10,000 bases of DNA from Flavobacterium sp. (GCF_020217025.1 NZ_JAIWOF010000095.1:1-10000), one strand, 5' to 3'. Shown: positions 1-7,442, counted from the first letter of the stretch. Notes: a model not told the origin generated them from the letters alone. Numbers and translations: made by a program.

Positions 1-447
1 TAACCATTTTTTAGCAATTCTAAATTCTTCACCGATGATAAAATTTTTCGCATCGGCATGAAAGAAAACTAAATGAATTTCTTTGTGGTTACTTAATGTT
101 AAATGCAATGCCAATTTGTTGATTTCATGATTGCTTTTTGGAGTATTTCCATGCTTATCAAATTGAACTAAGGCGCATTTTTTAATCTCTTTTAAATCAA
201 CAACTTCATTAACTTGAGTGTCATCTGCTTTTCTAAAATAAGCTAAACTATCGCCTTTTAAACCAATTCCTGAATTGTTTGACCAAAAATCGGTATCTGA
301 GAACTTGGTGTTTTTATCTGACGATAATTCGTTTAATGTGTTTAATAATTGATTTTTTCTTTTTCTAACGTTATTGTTAATGATGAAAATTGGAATAATA
401 ATTAATGAAAAGAATACGATTCCTATAATAGTGTTGGTAATATCCAT
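1..447 (-). CDS. membrane-anchored hypothetical protein, 3' end missing
   Basis: An open frame starts at ATG (445-447, minus) and runs 149 codons to the left edge without a stop, so only the N-terminal part is present. Residues about 4-23 form one very hydrophobic segment, rich in Ile and Phe. It is followed by a basic stretch (NNNVRKRK, about 24-31), so the protein probably has an outside N-terminus and a cytoplasmic body held by a single membrane anchor. The visible soluble part, residues 32-149, is polar and mixed alpha/beta in character and contains no catalytic motif that I recognise. I cannot assign a family. Codon use and AT content match the neighbours, and the frame has no internal stops, which supports a real gene. 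A weak promoter candidate lies 13 bases upstream. Function is unknown. Confidence 0.75.
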   Translation of the reverse strand, partial: MDITNTIIGIVFFSLIIIPIFIINNNVRKRKNQLLNTLNELSSDKNTKFSDTDFWSNNSGIGLKGDSLAYFRKADDTQVNEVVDLKEIKKCALVQFDKHGNTPKSNHEINKLALHLTLSNHKEIHLVFFHADAKNFIIGEEFRIAKKWL

Positions 448-459
448 TTTGAATTTATT

Positions 460-489
460 TTAAATTAAGTGTATAATAAGATTTCCCAA
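460..489 (-). promoter_or_regulatory. weak candidate promoter for the left-edge gene
   Basis: On the minus strand a TTG (487-489) is followed after 19 bases by TAATTTAA (460-467). This matches the Bacteroidota pattern TTG-N(17-23)-TAnnTTTG at the -33 and in the first part of the -7, but the last two bases of the -7 do not fit. Its distance from the ATG at 447 is suitable. It is a guess from pattern alone. Confidence 0.3.
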
Positions 490-530
490 GTATCCTATTT
501 ACAAGGGATTAACAAAACTTAAAATAAATT

Positions 531-920
531 TTACCAGAAATAATGAAACGGAAAAATGATTCTAGATGTATTTAAAAACAGATTTAAAAAGTTCTTTTTC
601 ACGAAGAAAACTTCAAAACTATTTTTATTGAATAATTCCAATTGAACTAAAGAAGTTAGTAATAAAAACGAAGGAATTTGCTTTCTAACGATTTCTGTTG
701 AACTCGAATAATTTTGATTCGTATTTAATGAAACCGATTCTTTTTGAATTCCTTCTTGATTAAAATCAACTTTTCCTTGATTAAAATGAAGCGAAATTTC
801 TTTTGTAGATTCCTTTTTTATAGGTTGAGCAACAGCCAAAGTAACATTACTATGCAACAACAAATAACCGAATACAAAAACGATTAAAGTAGTAATGATA
901 TAATGAGTGACTCTTTTCAA
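531..920 (-). CDS. small, probably exported orphan protein (TTG start)
   Basis: This 129-residue frame has no Met codon at all apart from its initiation codon, which is TTG (918-920). A stop codon lies directly upstream, so no longer version exists. Residues 1-31 look like a signal peptide: Lys-Arg at 2-3, a hydrophobic core at about 7-22, and an AVA signal peptidase I site that would cut after Ala31, before Gln-Pro. If it is not cleaved, this would be a membrane anchor. The middle (32-80) is polar, rich in Lys, Glu, Asn, Gln and Ser. The C-terminal 45 residues are unusually rich in Phe, Leu and Ile and end in FPFHYFW. I recognise no family. A perfect -7 element ends 14 bases upstream of the TTG, which supports this start. 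The gene lies downstream of the flavin oxidoreductase gene in the same direction. It could be a lineage-specific exported protein or, less likely, a chance frame. Confidence 0.55.
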   Translation of the reverse strand: MKRVTHYIITTLIVFVFGYLLLHSNVTLAVAQPIKKESTKEISLHFNQGKVDFNQEGIQKESVSLNTNQNYSSSTEIVRKQIPSFLLLTSLVQLELFNKNSFEVFFVKKNFLNLFLNTSRIIFPFHYFW

Positions 921-934
921 TTAAATTATTTTTG

Positions 935-942
935 CAAATGTA
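935..942 (-). promoter_or_regulatory. -7 promoter element (TACATTTG) for the orphan gene
   Basis: On the minus strand TACATTTG matches the Bacteroidota -7 consensus TAnnTTTG exactly. It sits in the 34-base gap after the stop codon of the flavin enzyme gene and ends 14 bases before the TTG start at 920, so the transcript would have a leader of only some 8-10 bases. I see no clean TTG -33 at the usual distance, so the match rests on the -7 element and its position. Confidence 0.5.
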
Positions 943-954
943 AGTATAAATGAA

Positions 955-1905
955 CTACTTAACTAATTTAGATACAATTTCAGATACAGGCAAAATAGCT
1001 TTCGTATCTTCAATACTTGGTCCCGCTACCCAAACGGTTTTATAAGTTACTTGAGTTGCCGCTTTTTCTGTGGCTTTCATTCCGATGTAAAAACGAATCA
1101 TTTTGACCCATTTTTTTAGGCTTTTATTCTTATTTAATAAAGTTTCTAACCAAGTTTGTTTAGTTCCTACTTTTTGAACATAAGGCGTATTGATTACTGT
1201 ACATGGTGTTCCCGAAATTCGCTCTGTCATTACGATATCTTTCGCTCCGTAATCTACACAAGCTTGTTTGTATTCTTGAGAAACTCCAGATTCAATTGAA
1301 GCAATAAACGGACTTCCTACAGAAACGCCAACCGCTCCATAGCTTAGCATTTTATCTAAATCGGCCTTACTTCCTACTCCACCAGCTGAAATTACGGGTA
1401 AAGACGTATTTTCATTTAAAGATTTTATTAATTCTTCTGGACTAATATTTCCTCTATGTCCACCAGCTTGATTGTTTACTGCTACTAATGCATCTGCTCC
1501 CAAACTTTCTACTTTTTTAGCGAAAGCTAAATCGGTAACATCACAAAATACTTTAATTCCGACTTTATGCGCTTCATTAATAGTTTCTTCTGGAGAACCT
1601 AACGAAGTTAGAATGAAATCAACTTTTTCTTCACATAAAATACGTAATTGCTCTTTGTATTTAACGTTCGATTTGTTTACAATTAAATTGAATCCAAAAC
1701 TTCCGCCTGGAACTTTGGCTGCTTTTAATTCGTGAATTGCGGATTTTAATTCTTCTAAAGTTCTATAGTTTAATGCCGGAATACAACCTGCTACACCACT
1801 TTTCATACCTTCAATTACCATTTTAGTATTTGATACCAAAAACATAGGAGCCATAATTACAGGATGTGTAATTTGTAAAAGCGAAGTCAACGATTGTTTT
1901 TCCAT
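955..1905 (-). CDS. nitronate monooxygenase family FMN enzyme
   Basis: This 316-residue protein has the TIM-barrel layout of the nitronate monooxygenase (2-nitropropane dioxygenase) family, which also includes the enoyl-ACP reductase FabK. Visible motifs are PVIMAPM near the N-terminus (15-21; first strand and flavin contact), AGGHRG (147-152) with the conserved His150 expected at the active site, ISAGGVG (172-178) and GAVGVSVGSPF (190-200), the last two forming the FMN phosphate-binding end of the barrel. Family members oxidise nitronates with FMN and oxygen, or act as NAD(P)H-flavin reductases on other substrates, and the exact substrate cannot be read from the sequence. The length is normal for the family and no key element is missing. 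There is no signal peptide, so it is cytosolic. The gene appears to be transcribed alone from the promoter at 1925-1932. FabK is an alternative but fits the His motif context less well. Confidence 0.9.
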   Translation of the reverse strand: MEKQSLTSLLQITHPVIMAPMFLVSNTKMVIEGMKSGVAGCIPALNYRTLEELKSAIHELKAAKVPGGSFGFNLIVNKSNVKYKEQLRILCEEKVDFILTSLGSPEETINEAHKVGIKVFCDVTDLAFAKKVESLGADALVAVNNQAGGHRGNISPEELIKSLNENTSLPVISAGGVGSKADLDKMLSYGAVGVSVGSPFIASIESGVSQEYKQACVDYGAKDIVMTERISGTPCTVINTPYVQKVGTKQTWLETLLNKNKSLKKWVKMIRFYIGMKATEKAATQVTYKTVWVAGPSIEDTKAILPVSEIVSKLVK

Positions 1906-1924
1906 TTTTATTTGAATTTATTTT

Positions 1925-1932
1925 CAAATATA
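1925..1932 (-). promoter_or_regulatory. -7 promoter element (TATATTTG) of the flavin enzyme gene
   Basis: TATATTTG on the minus strand is an exact TAnnTTTG match ending 19 bases before the ATG at 1905. The same spacing is seen at the serine dehydratase gene in this window. No TTG is present at the normal -33 distance; that region instead holds the palindrome ATGCATGCAT (1951-1960). Confidence 0.6.
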
Positions 1933-2061
1933 AGAAAAAATAAAAATATTATGCATGCATATAAAAATTATTATTATGTTGTTTTTAACCAAAAATGTGA
2001 AAAAAATTGTTAAAATTCTTAATAAAAACTTAATTTAATTAGAGAAAACTCTGATTTAAAA

Positions 2062-2069
2062 TAAATTTG
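2062..2069 (+). promoter_or_regulatory. -7 promoter element (TAAATTTG) of the metalloprotease gene
   Basis: TAAATTTG is an exact TAnnTTTG match ending 17 bases before the ATG at 2087. The -33 is not obvious; only TTA at 2039-2041 falls at a suitable distance. The spacing to the start codon resembles the other promoters here. Confidence 0.55.
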
Positions 2070-2086
2070 AACAAACTAACTTAATA

Positions 2087-4627
2087 ATGAAAAACAAACT
2101 TACACTTCTAAGTAGTATTTTGGTACTATTTCTATTTTCTTGCAGTGCAACAAAAAGCAAGAAGAAGACAACAAACAAGATCAAAATGGAAACCGTTGCA
2201 TCAGATGCTAAAAAACCCGATGCTAAAAAAGAACCAAAACCTTATAAAAAAGTAATTGATTCAACTGCGGTAACGCAAAATGGACTTATTGATGTTCATA
2301 AAATAGGTGAAAAATACCTTTTTGAAATTTCAGACTCTTTAATTGGAAAAGAAATTATGACCATCACAAGATATTCTAAAACTCCTGCTGGTGGAGGAAT
2401 ATTTGGTGGTGAGGAAGTTAATCGTCAAGTTGTTCGTTTTGAAAAAGGACAAAACAATACTATTCTTCTTCGTTCGATTACTTATGTAATTATGACACCT
2501 GATGAAGACAAACCAATTACAAAATCGGTTAAAAATTCAAGTGCTGATCCAATTATTGGAATTTATGATATTTTAGCTTACAAAAAAGATAAATCAGGGA
2601 AAGAAAATATTGCTAGTGTTATTGATATGACTCCTGCTTTTGATTCTGATTTACAAACATTTTCATTAAACTCAATTAACAAACAAATGTTAAGCATTCA
2701 AGCTTTTCAGAAAGACAAATCGTTTATTCAGTTTGTAAAGAGTTTTCCAATTAATACCGAGATTAGAACAACAAAAACGTTTACGACCGTTGCGCCTCAA
2801 ATATCAAGAAATCCAACACCAAAAATTGGGGTAGATTTACCAGCGGGATTAGATGCTGGTGTGGTTACAATGGAATTAAACACTTCTTTTATTTTACTTC
2901 CTGAAAATCCAATGCGTAAACGTGCTTTTGACAAAAGAGTTGGATACTTTGCCAATGGATACGATGTTTTTGAAGAAGATTCTCAAAAAGCCGATACCGA
3001 TATTTTTGCTGTAAGATGGCGTTTAGAACCTAAAAATGCTGAAGACGCAGAAAAACAAAAACGAGGTGAACTAATTGAACCTAAAAAACCTATTGTATAC
3101 TATTTAGATCCTGCAACTCCAGACAAATGGAAACCTTTCATCAAACAAGGTATCGACGACTGGCAAGAAGCCTTTGAATTTGCTGGTTGGAAAAATGCAA
3201 TTCGAGGCGAATATTGGCCTGAAAATGACCCAACAATGAGTTTAGAAGATGCTCGTTTTTCGGTATTGAGATATTTTGCAGCTGAAATTCAAAATGCTTA
3301 CGGTCCAAATGTTCACGATCCAAGATCTGGAGAAATTATGGAAAGTCATATTGGATGGTACCACAACATCATGAGTTTATTACGCGATTGGTATTTAATT
3401 CAAACTGCTGCTGTTGATCCACAAGCTAGAAACAAAAAATTTGACGATAAATTAATGGGTGAATTGATTCGCTTTGTAGCAGCTCATGAAGTAGGCCATA
3501 CACTTGGTCTTCGTCACAACATGGGAGCAAGTTTTGCAACTCCAGTAGAAATGTTGAGAAATCCAGAGTTTCAAAAGAAAAACGGACATACATCATCAAT
3601 TATGGATTATGCTCGTTTTAATTATGTAGCACAACCAGAAGACGGTGTAACTGATTTATTCCCAAGAATTGGCGATTATGACAAATGGGCAATTAAATGG
3701 GGTTATTCTTACTTTAAAGATGCTAAAGACGAAGATGCTGAAAAAGCATTATTAAACGAAATGACGAAAGAAGCTTACAAAAATCGTCGTTTATGGTTTG
3801 GTACTGAAACAAATCCGTATGATCCAAGATATCAAACAGAAGATTTAGGTGATAACGCTATGAAAGCTTCTGATTATGGAATTAAAAATTTAAAAAGAAT
3901 CTTACCTAACTTAATTGAATGGAGCAAAGAAAACGGTGAAGATTATGATGAATTAAACGGTTTATATAACTCTTTGACAGGTCAGTACAGACGTTATATG
4001 GGTCACGTTACCAAAAATGTTGGTGGTATTTACGAAACTCCAAAAACGTATGATATGGATGGAAATACATATGAAGTAGTTCCATCAGCTATTCAAAATG
4101 AAGCCGTTGCTTTCTTAAACGAGCAATTATTTAAAACTCCAAAATGGTTATTAGACCAAAACATTTTGTCTAAAATTAGACCAGAAAACGGAGTTGAAGC
4201 TATCAAATCAATTCAAGATGGAACTCTTTCTAGTTTATTAGCTGGAGATCGATTAGTTCGTTTATTAGAAACTTCATCTCAAAACAAAGCTAATTATTCT
4301 GTTGATGAATTAATGAGCGATTTAAGAAAAGGAATTTTCTCTGAAATAAAAACTAACGCACCTATTGATATTTATAGAAGAAATTTACAAAAACTATTTG
4401 TTTCTAAATTGATAGAAACCATGTCAACAGAAAAAACAAATGTTACTTTCTTTAGTGGTAGAAGAATTGTTTTAGCTGATACCGATATTCCATCGATTGC
4501 ACGTGGTCAATTAAATGAATTAAAAAATCAGTTAAAAGCTGCTGCGTCTGGTTCTGCAGATCGTTTGACGAAATTTCACCTAAACGATTTAGTTGCAAGA
4601 ATTGAAAATGCAATGAAACCTAAATAA
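2087..4627 (+). CDS. zinc-dependent metalloprotease lipoprotein (DUF5118-DUF5117-DUF4953)
   Basis: This 846-residue protein is a met-zincin peptidase. A lipoprotein signal peptide occupies residues 1-18, with lipobox LFSC and lipidated Cys19. The residues after the Cys (SATKSKKK) are basic and do not form the acidic export signal that sends Bacteroidota lipoproteins to the cell surface, so a periplasm-facing location is inferred. A Lys/Pro-rich linker (about 20-55) contains a five-residue tandem repeat. It leads into a DUF5118-like segment (about 55-100) and a DUF5117-like domain (about 105-290), followed by the catalytic DUF4953 (met-zincin) region. The zinc site is HEVGHTLGLRH (467-477) with Glu468 as the general base, and the Met-turn is SIMDY with Met506. 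All catalytic features are intact. The family is widespread in Bacteroidota, but its natural substrates are not established; envelope protein turnover is a reasonable inference. The gene has its own promoter and ends at a strong terminator. Confidence 0.93.
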   Translation: MKNKLTLLSSILVLFLFSCSATKSKKKTTNKIKMETVASDAKKPDAKKEPKPYKKVIDSTAVTQNGLIDVHKIGEKYLFEISDSLIGKEIMTITRYSKTPAGGGIFGGEEVNRQVVRFEKGQNNTILLRSITYVIMTPDEDKPITKSVKNSSADPIIGIYDILAYKKDKSGKENIASVIDMTPAFDSDLQTFSLNSINKQMLSIQAFQKDKSFIQFVKSFPINTEIRTTKTFTTVAPQISRNPTPKIGVDLPAGLDAGVVTMELNTSFILLPENPMRKRAFDKRVGYFANGYDVFEEDSQKADTDIFAVRWRLEPKNAEDAEKQKRGELIEPKKPIVYYLDPATPDKWKPFIKQGIDDWQEAFEFAGWKNAIRGEYWPENDPTMSLEDARFSVLRYFAAEIQNAYGPNVHDPRSGEIMESHIGWYHNIMSLLRDWYLIQTAAVDPQARNKKFDDKLMGELIRFVAAHEVGHTLGLRHNMGASFATPVEMLRNPEFQKKNGHTSSIMDYARFNYVAQPEDGVTDLFPRIGDYDKWAIKWGYSYFKDAKDEDAEKALLNEMTKEAYKNRRLWFGTETNPYDPRYQTEDLGDNAMKASDYGIKNLKRILPNLIEWSKENGEDYDELNGLYNSLTGQYRRYMGHVTKNVGGIYETPKTYDMDGNTYEVVPSAIQNEAVAFLNEQLFKTPKWLLDQNILSKIRPENGVEAIKSIQDGTLSSLLAGDRLVRLLETSSQNKANYSVDELMSDLRKGIFSEIKTNAPIDIYRRNLQKLFVSKLIETMSTEKTNVTFFSGRRIVLADTDIPSIARGQLNELKNQLKAAASGSADRLTKFHLNDLVARIENAMKPK
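2204..2230 (+). repeat. 15-base tandem repeat in the protease linker
   Basis: GATGCTAAAAAA occurs at 2204-2215 and again at 2219-2230, a 15-base period encoding DAKKP then DAKKE. It lies in the Lys/Pro-rich linker after the lipidated cysteine. It looks like a simple in-frame slippage duplication whose copy number could vary between strains. Confidence 0.7.
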
Positions 4628-4636
4628 GTTGAAAAC

Positions 4637-4670
4637 AAAAAGGGATGACTTAATTGTCATCCCTTTTTTT
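4637..4670. terminator. bidirectional rho-independent terminator
   Basis: A 13-bp perfect stem pairs 4637-4649 (AAAAAGGGATGAC) with 4656-4668 (GTCATCCCTTTTT) around a six-base loop, TTAATT. It has a T run on the plus side and an A run on the other side, so it can terminate both the metalloprotease transcript and the convergent gene at 4685-5311. It starts nine bases past the protease stop codon. Confidence 0.9.
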
Positions 4671-4684
4671 ATATTTTAAATTGA

Positions 4685-5311
4685 TTATTTTTTCTTTTTG
4701 GTTCCTGATCCTGAAGTTTTTGGAGCTCCTTTCATCTCATATTTACTTGAAACGGTATTGTAAACATATGTACTATTTTGAGTTTTTGTTTTCATCACAA
4801 AACTTCCATCAGGGTTAAGTGTAAATTCAAATCCTTCACTTCTGTTTTTTTCCACATCGTGAGAAGCCGTTTTATTAGCATCTAAAAATATGGTTTCTTT
4901 AATATTTGATGATTTGTGAATATTACCTAAAAGGAGTGTTTTTGTCTCCGTATCCCAAATTTGATCTTCGGTAACCACTCCATTCTCTTTTTTTAATTTG
5001 GTATCAATTTTAATTTCTTCTTTCCAATTCACATGATAAAACTTTTTTCCTTGCGTTGAAAAACTTTTTACAACAAAGCCAGTTGGTTTAAAATCAGCTT
5101 TGTCTAATTTTTTTACTTCCAATGTATCTACTTTTCCTTCTTTTTTAACAAATAATACTACTCGTTTCCCTGTTTTTTCAGAAATAATTTCGGCTGAAAT
5201 ATTATCGACTGTAGTTAAAACAACATTTTTTGTAGCTGATTTTCCTTTGCCTTTTTGAGCAAAACCAACAGTTGACACTAATAAAACAAGAAGTAAAAAT
5301 AGTTTTTTCAT
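4685..5311 (-). CDS. lysine-rich exported protein of unknown function
   Basis: This 208-residue protein starts with a clear signal peptide: Lys2-Lys3, a Leu/Val-rich core at 4-13 and a GFA site that would cut after Ala18, leaving Gln19 as the first mature residue. The mature protein is small, strongly basic and rich in Lys and Thr. It has no Cys and no membrane segment. It contains many short predicted beta segments separated by Gly/Asn/Asp turns, which suggests a beta-rich periplasmic or secreted fold. It begins with KGKGKSATK and ends with a Gly/Ser spacer and four lysines. I recognise no family or catalytic motif. The gene is convergent with the metalloprotease and precedes no other gene in its direction, so context says little. 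Only a poor promoter match (TATATTAG, 5337-5344 on the minus strand) is seen upstream. The gene is clearly real; its function is unknown. Confidence 0.85.
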   Translation of the reverse strand: MKKLFLLLVLLVSTVGFAQKGKGKSATKNVVLTTVDNISAEIISEKTGKRVVLFVKKEGKVDTLEVKKLDKADFKPTGFVVKSFSTQGKKFYHVNWKEEIKIDTKLKKENGVVTEDQIWDTETKTLLLGNIHKSSNIKETIFLDANKTASHDVEKNRSEGFEFTLNPDGSFVMKTKTQNSTYVYNTVSSKYEMKGAPKTSGSGTKKKK

Positions 5312-5380
5312 AATAGTAGGTTGTTAAATTAAGTTCCTAATATACAAAAAAATAGATACGATTGATTTTTATGAAATAAA

Positions 5381-5408
5381 AAAACCGAATCATTTCTGAC
5401 TCGGTTTT
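5381..5408 (-). terminator. rho-independent terminator of dnaK
   Basis: AAAACCGA (5381-5388) pairs with TCGGTTTT (5401-5408). After one A-C mismatch the stem continues with TCA (5390-5392) and TGA (5397-5399) around a TTTC loop. Read on the minus strand, it lies just after the dnaK stop codon and is followed by a long T run (5374-5384 side), as expected for intrinsic termination. It separates dnaK from the next gene in the same direction. Confidence 0.85.
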
Positions 5409-5430
5409 AGATTTATCTTCGATTTGAAAA

Positions 5431-7314
5431 TTATTTCACTTCTTCGAAATCTACATCTTGAGTTTGGTCTCCTGAAGCGTTTGCTTGTGGCTCAGCTTGA
5501 GAAGCTCCTTGCTCTTGTGATTTGTACATTTCTTCTGTAGCTGTTTTCCAAGCTGCATTTACGTTGTCTAAACCTTTTTGAATAGCTTCTAAATCTTGAT
5601 TTTCGTGAGCCATTTTTAATTCAGTTAGAGCGTATTCGATAGCAGTTTTGTGCTCAGCAGTTAATTTATCACCAATTTCTTTTAATTGACTTTCTGTTTG
5701 GAAAATCATCGAATCAGCCTCATTAATTTTTTCAACTCTTTCTTTAGCTAATTTGTCTGCTTCAGCATTCATTTCAGCATCTTTTTTCATTCTTTCGATT
5801 TCTTCTGGAGTTAAACCTGAAGAAGCTTCGATACGAATATCATGCGATTTTCCAGTTCCTTTATCTGTAGCAGAAACTTTGATGATACCATTTGCATCAA
5901 TATCGAAAGTTACTTCAATTTGAGGAACTCCTCTTGGTGCTGGTGGAATACCATCTAAATGGAAACGACCAATTGTTTTGTTATCATTTGCCATTGGTCT
6001 TTCTCCTTGTAAAACATGGATTTCTACCGATGGTTGGTTATCTGCTGCTGTTGAGAAAACTTGTGATTTTCTTGTTGGGATAGTCGTGTTAGACTCAATT
6101 AATTTTGTCATAACACTTCCCATAGTTTCAATACCTAATGAAAGTGGTGTAACGTCTAATAATAATACGTCTTTTACTTCACCAGTTAAAACTCCACCTT
6201 GAATTGCAGCTCCAATTGCTACTACTTCATCAGGATTAACTCCTTTTGATGGTTTTTTGTTGAAGAATTTCTCCACTTGTTCTTGGATAACAGGAATACG
6301 AGTTGAACCTCCTACTAAGATCACTTCGTCAATATCAGAAACTGATAAACCTGCATCTTTTAAAGCTTTAGCAACTGGTTCCATAGAACGTTTTACTAAA
6401 GATTCAGCTAATTGTTCGAATTTAGCTCTTGTTAATGTTTGAACTAAGTGTTTTGGTCCAGAAGCCGTAGCTGTTACGTATGGTAAGTTGATTTCTGTTT
6501 GAGCAGAAGCTGATAATTCAATTTTAGCTTTCTCAGCTGCTTCTTTTAAACGTTGTAATGCCATTGGATCTTTACGTAAATCAACACCTTCAGCAGCATT
6601 GAAATCGTTTGCTAACCAATCGATAATTACTTGGTCAAAATCATCTCCACCTAAGTGAGTATCTCCGTTTGTAGATAATACTTCGAAAACTCCGTCTCCT
6701 AATTCTAGGATAGAAATATCAAAAGTACCTCCACCTAAATCGTAAACTGCGATTTTTTGGTCTTTACCTTGTTTGTCTAATCCATAAGCTAAAGCTGCTG
6801 CTGTTGGCTCATTGATAATACGCATTACTTTTAAACCTGCAATTTCACCTGCTTCTTTCGTAGCCTGACGTTGTGCATCGTTAAAGTAAGCTGGAACAGT
6901 AATAACTGCTTCAGAAACTGAATGACCTAAATAATCTTCAGCTGTTTTTTTCATTTTTTGAAGTGTCATTGCAGACAATTCTTGCGGTGTGTATAAACGA
7001 CCATCGATATCAACACGAGGCGTATCGTTATCACCTTTAACCACTTTGTAAGCTACTGTTGAAGCTTCTTTTGCACTTTCAGTATACTTGTTACCCATAA
7101 AACGTTTTACCGAAGCAATCGTTTTTGTAGGGTTAGTTACTGCTTGTCTTTTTGCCGGATCTCCAACTTTAATTTCTCCACCTTCTACAAAAGCAATTAC
7201 AGATGGTGTTGTTCTTTTCCCTTCTGCGTTTGCAATTACAACAGGTTCTCCACCTTCCATTACAGCCACACATGAGTTGGTTGTTCCTAAGTCGATTCCA
7301 ATAATTTTGCTCAT
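5431..7314 (-). CDS. dnaK: molecular chaperone DnaK (Hsp70)
   Basis: DnaK is the cytosolic ATP-dependent Hsp70 chaperone. It binds exposed hydrophobic segments of client proteins and cycles with DnaJ and GrpE. This 627-residue protein is full length and carries all three Hsp70 signatures: IDLGTTNS (7-14), YDLGGGTFD (191-199) and [14 protein letters not shown] (331-344). The interdomain linker [11 protein letters not shown] is at 382-392, followed by the substrate-binding beta domain, then a charged helical lid (about 500-595) and a disordered Gln/Ala/Ser tail ending in DVDFEEVK. Start ATG 7312-7314 gives the usual [10 protein letters not shown]. Neither grpE nor dnaJ is next to it, and the gene is followed directly by its own terminator, so it looks monocistronic. 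No housekeeping TAnnTTTG element is visible upstream; instead there is an array of TGACA/TGTCA half-sites (7401-7442), which may relate to heat-shock control. Confidence 0.99.
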   Translation of the reverse strand: MSKIIGIDLGTTNSCVAVMEGGEPVVIANAEGKRTTPSVIAFVEGGEIKVGDPAKRQAVTNPTKTIASVKRFMGNKYTESAKEASTVAYKVVKGDNDTPRVDIDGRLYTPQELSAMTLQKMKKTAEDYLGHSVSEAVITVPAYFNDAQRQATKEAGEIAGLKVMRIINEPTAAALAYGLDKQGKDQKIAVYDLGGGTFDISILELGDGVFEVLSTNGDTHLGGDDFDQVIIDWLANDFNAAEGVDLRKDPMALQRLKEAAEKAKIELSASAQTEINLPYVTATASGPKHLVQTLTRAKFEQLAESLVKRSMEPVAKALKDAGLSVSDIDEVILVGGSTRIPVIQEQVEKFFNKKPSKGVNPDEVVAIGAAIQGGVLTGEVKDVLLLDVTPLSLGIETMGSVMTKLIESNTTIPTRKSQVFSTAADNQPSVEIHVLQGERPMANDNKTIGRFHLDGIPPAPRGVPQIEVTFDIDANGIIKVSATDKGTGKSHDIRIEASSGLTPEEIERMKKDAEMNAEADKLAKERVEKINEADSMIFQTESQLKEIGDKLTAEHKTAIEYALTELKMAHENQDLEAIQKGLDNVNAAWKTATEEMYKSQEQGASQAEPQANASGDQTQDVDFEEVK

Positions 7315-7328
7315 TTTTATACTTGTTA

Positions 7329-7350
7329 GATTTTAAATTTCGATTTTAAA
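7329..7350. repeat. short direct repeat in the dnaK leader region
   Basis: GATTTTAAA occurs at 7329-7337 and 7342-7350 with a 13-base period, between the putative dnaK promoter region and the start codon. In AT-rich DNA this could be chance. No stable RNA fold is evident here. Confidence 0.35.
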
Positions 7351-7400
7351 CTCGATGACTCTAATTCAATGATTGTGCCATAACGAAAAATATATAAATT

Positions 7401-7442
7401 TGACAGAAAACAGCTTTTGTCAGGTTTTTTAAACTGACAAAA
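7401..7442. promoter_or_regulatory. TGACA/TGTCA half-site array upstream of dnaK
   Basis: A perfect 9-bp inverted repeat, TTTTGTCAG (7415-7423) and CTGACAAAA (7434-7442), is separated by 10 AT-rich bases. A third half-site, TGACA followed by GAAAA, starts at 7401. The three pentamers start at 7401, 7418 and 7435, exactly 17 bases apart, in alternating orientation. A degenerate -7-like TATATTTT (7387-7394, minus strand) follows on the dnaK side. The array also lies only eight bases past the stop codon of the transporter gene at 7450. It could therefore act as a hairpin at the end of that transcript, although no proper T run follows. An operator or alternative-sigma promoter for dnaK is inferred. 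Confidence 0.5.

Larger units (their letters stand above)
1906..2086. other. divergent intergenic region
   Basis: This 181-base, very AT-rich spacer lies between two divergently transcribed genes and carries both of their promoters: a minus-strand -7 element at 1925-1932 and a plus-strand -7 element at 2062-2069. A perfect 10-bp palindrome, ATGCATGCAT, lies at 1951-1960. No small gene or RNA is evident. Confidence 0.7.

Noticed and set aside
483..512. Possible weak hairpin (TCCC...GGGA) after the small exported orphan gene.
   Set aside because: Only four to five paired bases with a long loop and no T run, so it is not a credible terminator.
1472..1735. Plus-strand frame opposite the flavin enzyme gene.
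   Set aside because: It lies wholly within a conserved gene and shows no promoter, signal peptide or family features.
5892..6442. Several plus-strand frames opposite dnaK.
   Set aside because: They overlap highly conserved dnaK codons and arise from its biased codon use. None has a start signal or recognisable product.
7365..7380. Sigma-54-like promoter on the minus strand upstream of dnaK (TGGCAC-N5-TTGAA).
   Set aside because: The -24 GG is present with correct spacing, but the -12 GC is replaced by GA, and dnaK is not a usual sigma-54 target. A single imperfect match in AT-rich DNA is not enough.
7415..7442. The inverted repeat as an ordinary terminator for the RarD-like transporter gene.
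   Set aside because: Its position just after the stop codon fits, but the arms are AT-rich, no T run follows on the minus strand, and a third phased half-site is unexplained by a hairpin. It is kept as an alternative, not as the call.
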